A DNA stretch of 23,132 nt from contig UQXU01000020.1 in assembly GCA_900545085.1 (NCBI GenBank), positions 1-23,132 of the forward strand, written 5' to 3'. Each line of letters begins with the position of its first letter. Position 1 is the first letter of the stretch. The notes beneath the pieces were generated by a model. The model saw only the letters and a program-made list of their open reading frames with translations, was not told the origin of the DNA and did no database searches. Below, piece after piece: positions 22,624 through 23,132 of the stretch. Origin of the DNA: an uncultured Eubacteriales bacterium. GTDB taxonomy: Bacteria > Bacillota > Clostridia > Christensenellales > Christensenellaceae. Position numbers and translations under genes: made by a program.

Positions 22624-23106
22624 TTGTCTATATCTTTGGTTAAAGAATATCTTTCGCAGTGGGGACGCGACAAAGATGTTCTCGAATTCCCTGTATCGAG
22701 CGCTACAGTAGAGTTGGCCGCGCAGGCTCTTTCTACCGAACCCAAACGCATAGCTAAATCTCTGAGCTTCGCCGACGGAGACGATGCGTGTATAATCGTA
22801 GTTTTGGCAGGCGACGCAAAAGCCAACAGCGGAAAGTTCAAACGCGCTTTCGGCACAAAAGCAAAAATGCTGTCTCACGAACGCACTCAGGAATTGACCG
22901 GCCATGCGGTAGGCGGCGTTTGTCCCTTTGCTTTAGAAGATAAACCCGTGAAAGTCTATCTCGATAAATCTTTGCAGCGTTTTGAGACTGTGTTCCCGGC
23001 TTGCGGCAGCAGTAATTCTGCCATAGAGCTTACCCTCCCCGAGCTGGAGCTTTACTCCCATTCATGCGGGTGGGTGGATATTGGTAAAACACCGGAAGAT
23101 GAATGA
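22624..23106 (+). CDS. YbaK/ProX-family aminoacyl-tRNA deacylase
   Basis: Predicted cytoplasmic trans-editing enzyme of 160 residues. The YbaK/EbsC fold is shown by FPVSSATVELAAQAL, the conserved Lys45 in RIAKSLSF, IIVVLAGDAKANSGKFKRAFG and GHAVGGVCPFAL. Known relatives hydrolyse wrongly charged tRNAs, most often Cys- or Ala-tRNA(Pro); the exact substrate cannot be read from the sequence. The gene is divergent from a tRNA-Pro. I chose the TTG at 22624 because GGAG at 22613-22616 lies seven bases upstream; a GTG at 22606 lies before that site and has no ribosome site of its own. The stop overlaps the start of a possible next gene by an ATGA. Confidence 0.87.
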   Translation: MSISLVKEYLSQWGRDKDVLEFPVSSATVELAAQALSTEPKRIAKSLSFADGDDACIIVVLAGDAKANSGKFKRAFGTKAKMLSHERTQELTGHAVGGVCPFALEDKPVKVYLDKSLQRFETVFPACGSSNSAIELTLPELELYSHSCGWVDIGKTPEDE

Positions 23107-23132
23107 AATATATAAGACCGTCCGGCATCGAC
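23103..23132 (+). CDS. Start of a possible downstream gene (partial)
   Basis: An ATG at 23103 overlaps the TGA of the deacylase (ATGA), with GGAAG about five bases upstream, and reads MKYIRPSGID to the window edge. The overlap and ribosome site suggest a coupled second gene, but ten codons are too few to identify it. Confidence 0.35.
   Translation, partial: MKYIRPSGID

Overview
The window looks like a chromosomal segment of an anaerobic Gram-positive bacterium (Bacillota, probably Clostridia). Evidence: a sortase-assembled pilus locus with LPXTG-like sorting signals, a secreted SleB-type hydrolase with LysM repeats, a perfect CIRCE operator in front of clpB, strong GGAGG ribosome sites, consensus TTGACA/TATAAT promoters, and HydE, a maturase for the oxygen-sensitive [FeFe]-hydrogenase. 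I cannot name a genus. No plasmid, phage, CRISPR or intact transposase gene is visible.

Layout: (1) 1-1417: start of an unrecognised membrane-protein gene (minus), a 438-base gene-free stretch, then a secreted SleB/LysM cell-wall hydrolase (plus). (2) 1422-2960: a COG2509-like FAD dehydrogenase (minus). (3) 3130-6145: clpB (minus) with CIRCE and a leader of about 300 bases. (4) 6252-10114: the riboflavin operon ribD-ribE-ribBA-ribH (plus), behind a consensus promoter, an FMN riboswitch and two tandem intrinsic terminators. (5) 10169-17037: a six-gene pilus operon (minus): VWA adhesin, small DivIVA-like protein, catalytically dead SipA-like chaperone, FctA-like backbone pilin, class B sortase, FctB-like anchor pilin. 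Apart from the small second gene, the order matches the streptococcal FCT pilus islands. (6) 17178-18269: hydE (minus). (7) 18310-22148: metN-metI-metQ methionine importer plus a GlcD-like FAD oxidase that lacks the middle of its FAD domain (all minus). (8) 22228-23132: tRNA-Pro(GGG) (minus) with two terminators, divergent from a YbaK-family aminoacyl-tRNA deacylase (plus) and the first codons of a further gene.

Riboflavin genes supply FMN/FAD and are probably feedback-controlled by FMN. The pilus genes form one assembly line of tip, chaperone, shaft, polymerase and base. MetNIQ imports methionine and shares a transcript with the oxidase. The tRNA-Pro and the deacylase both concern proline decoding.

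The most unusual observations are a 60-104 base structured dispersed repeat present three times in non-coding DNA (1471, 5878, 22488); the VWA pilus protein whose sorting-like motif lacks the scissile Thr; an 11-base homopolymer and a long-spaced inverted repeat upstream of the pilus promoter; and the in-frame loss of about 115-120 residues from the GlcD-like protein.
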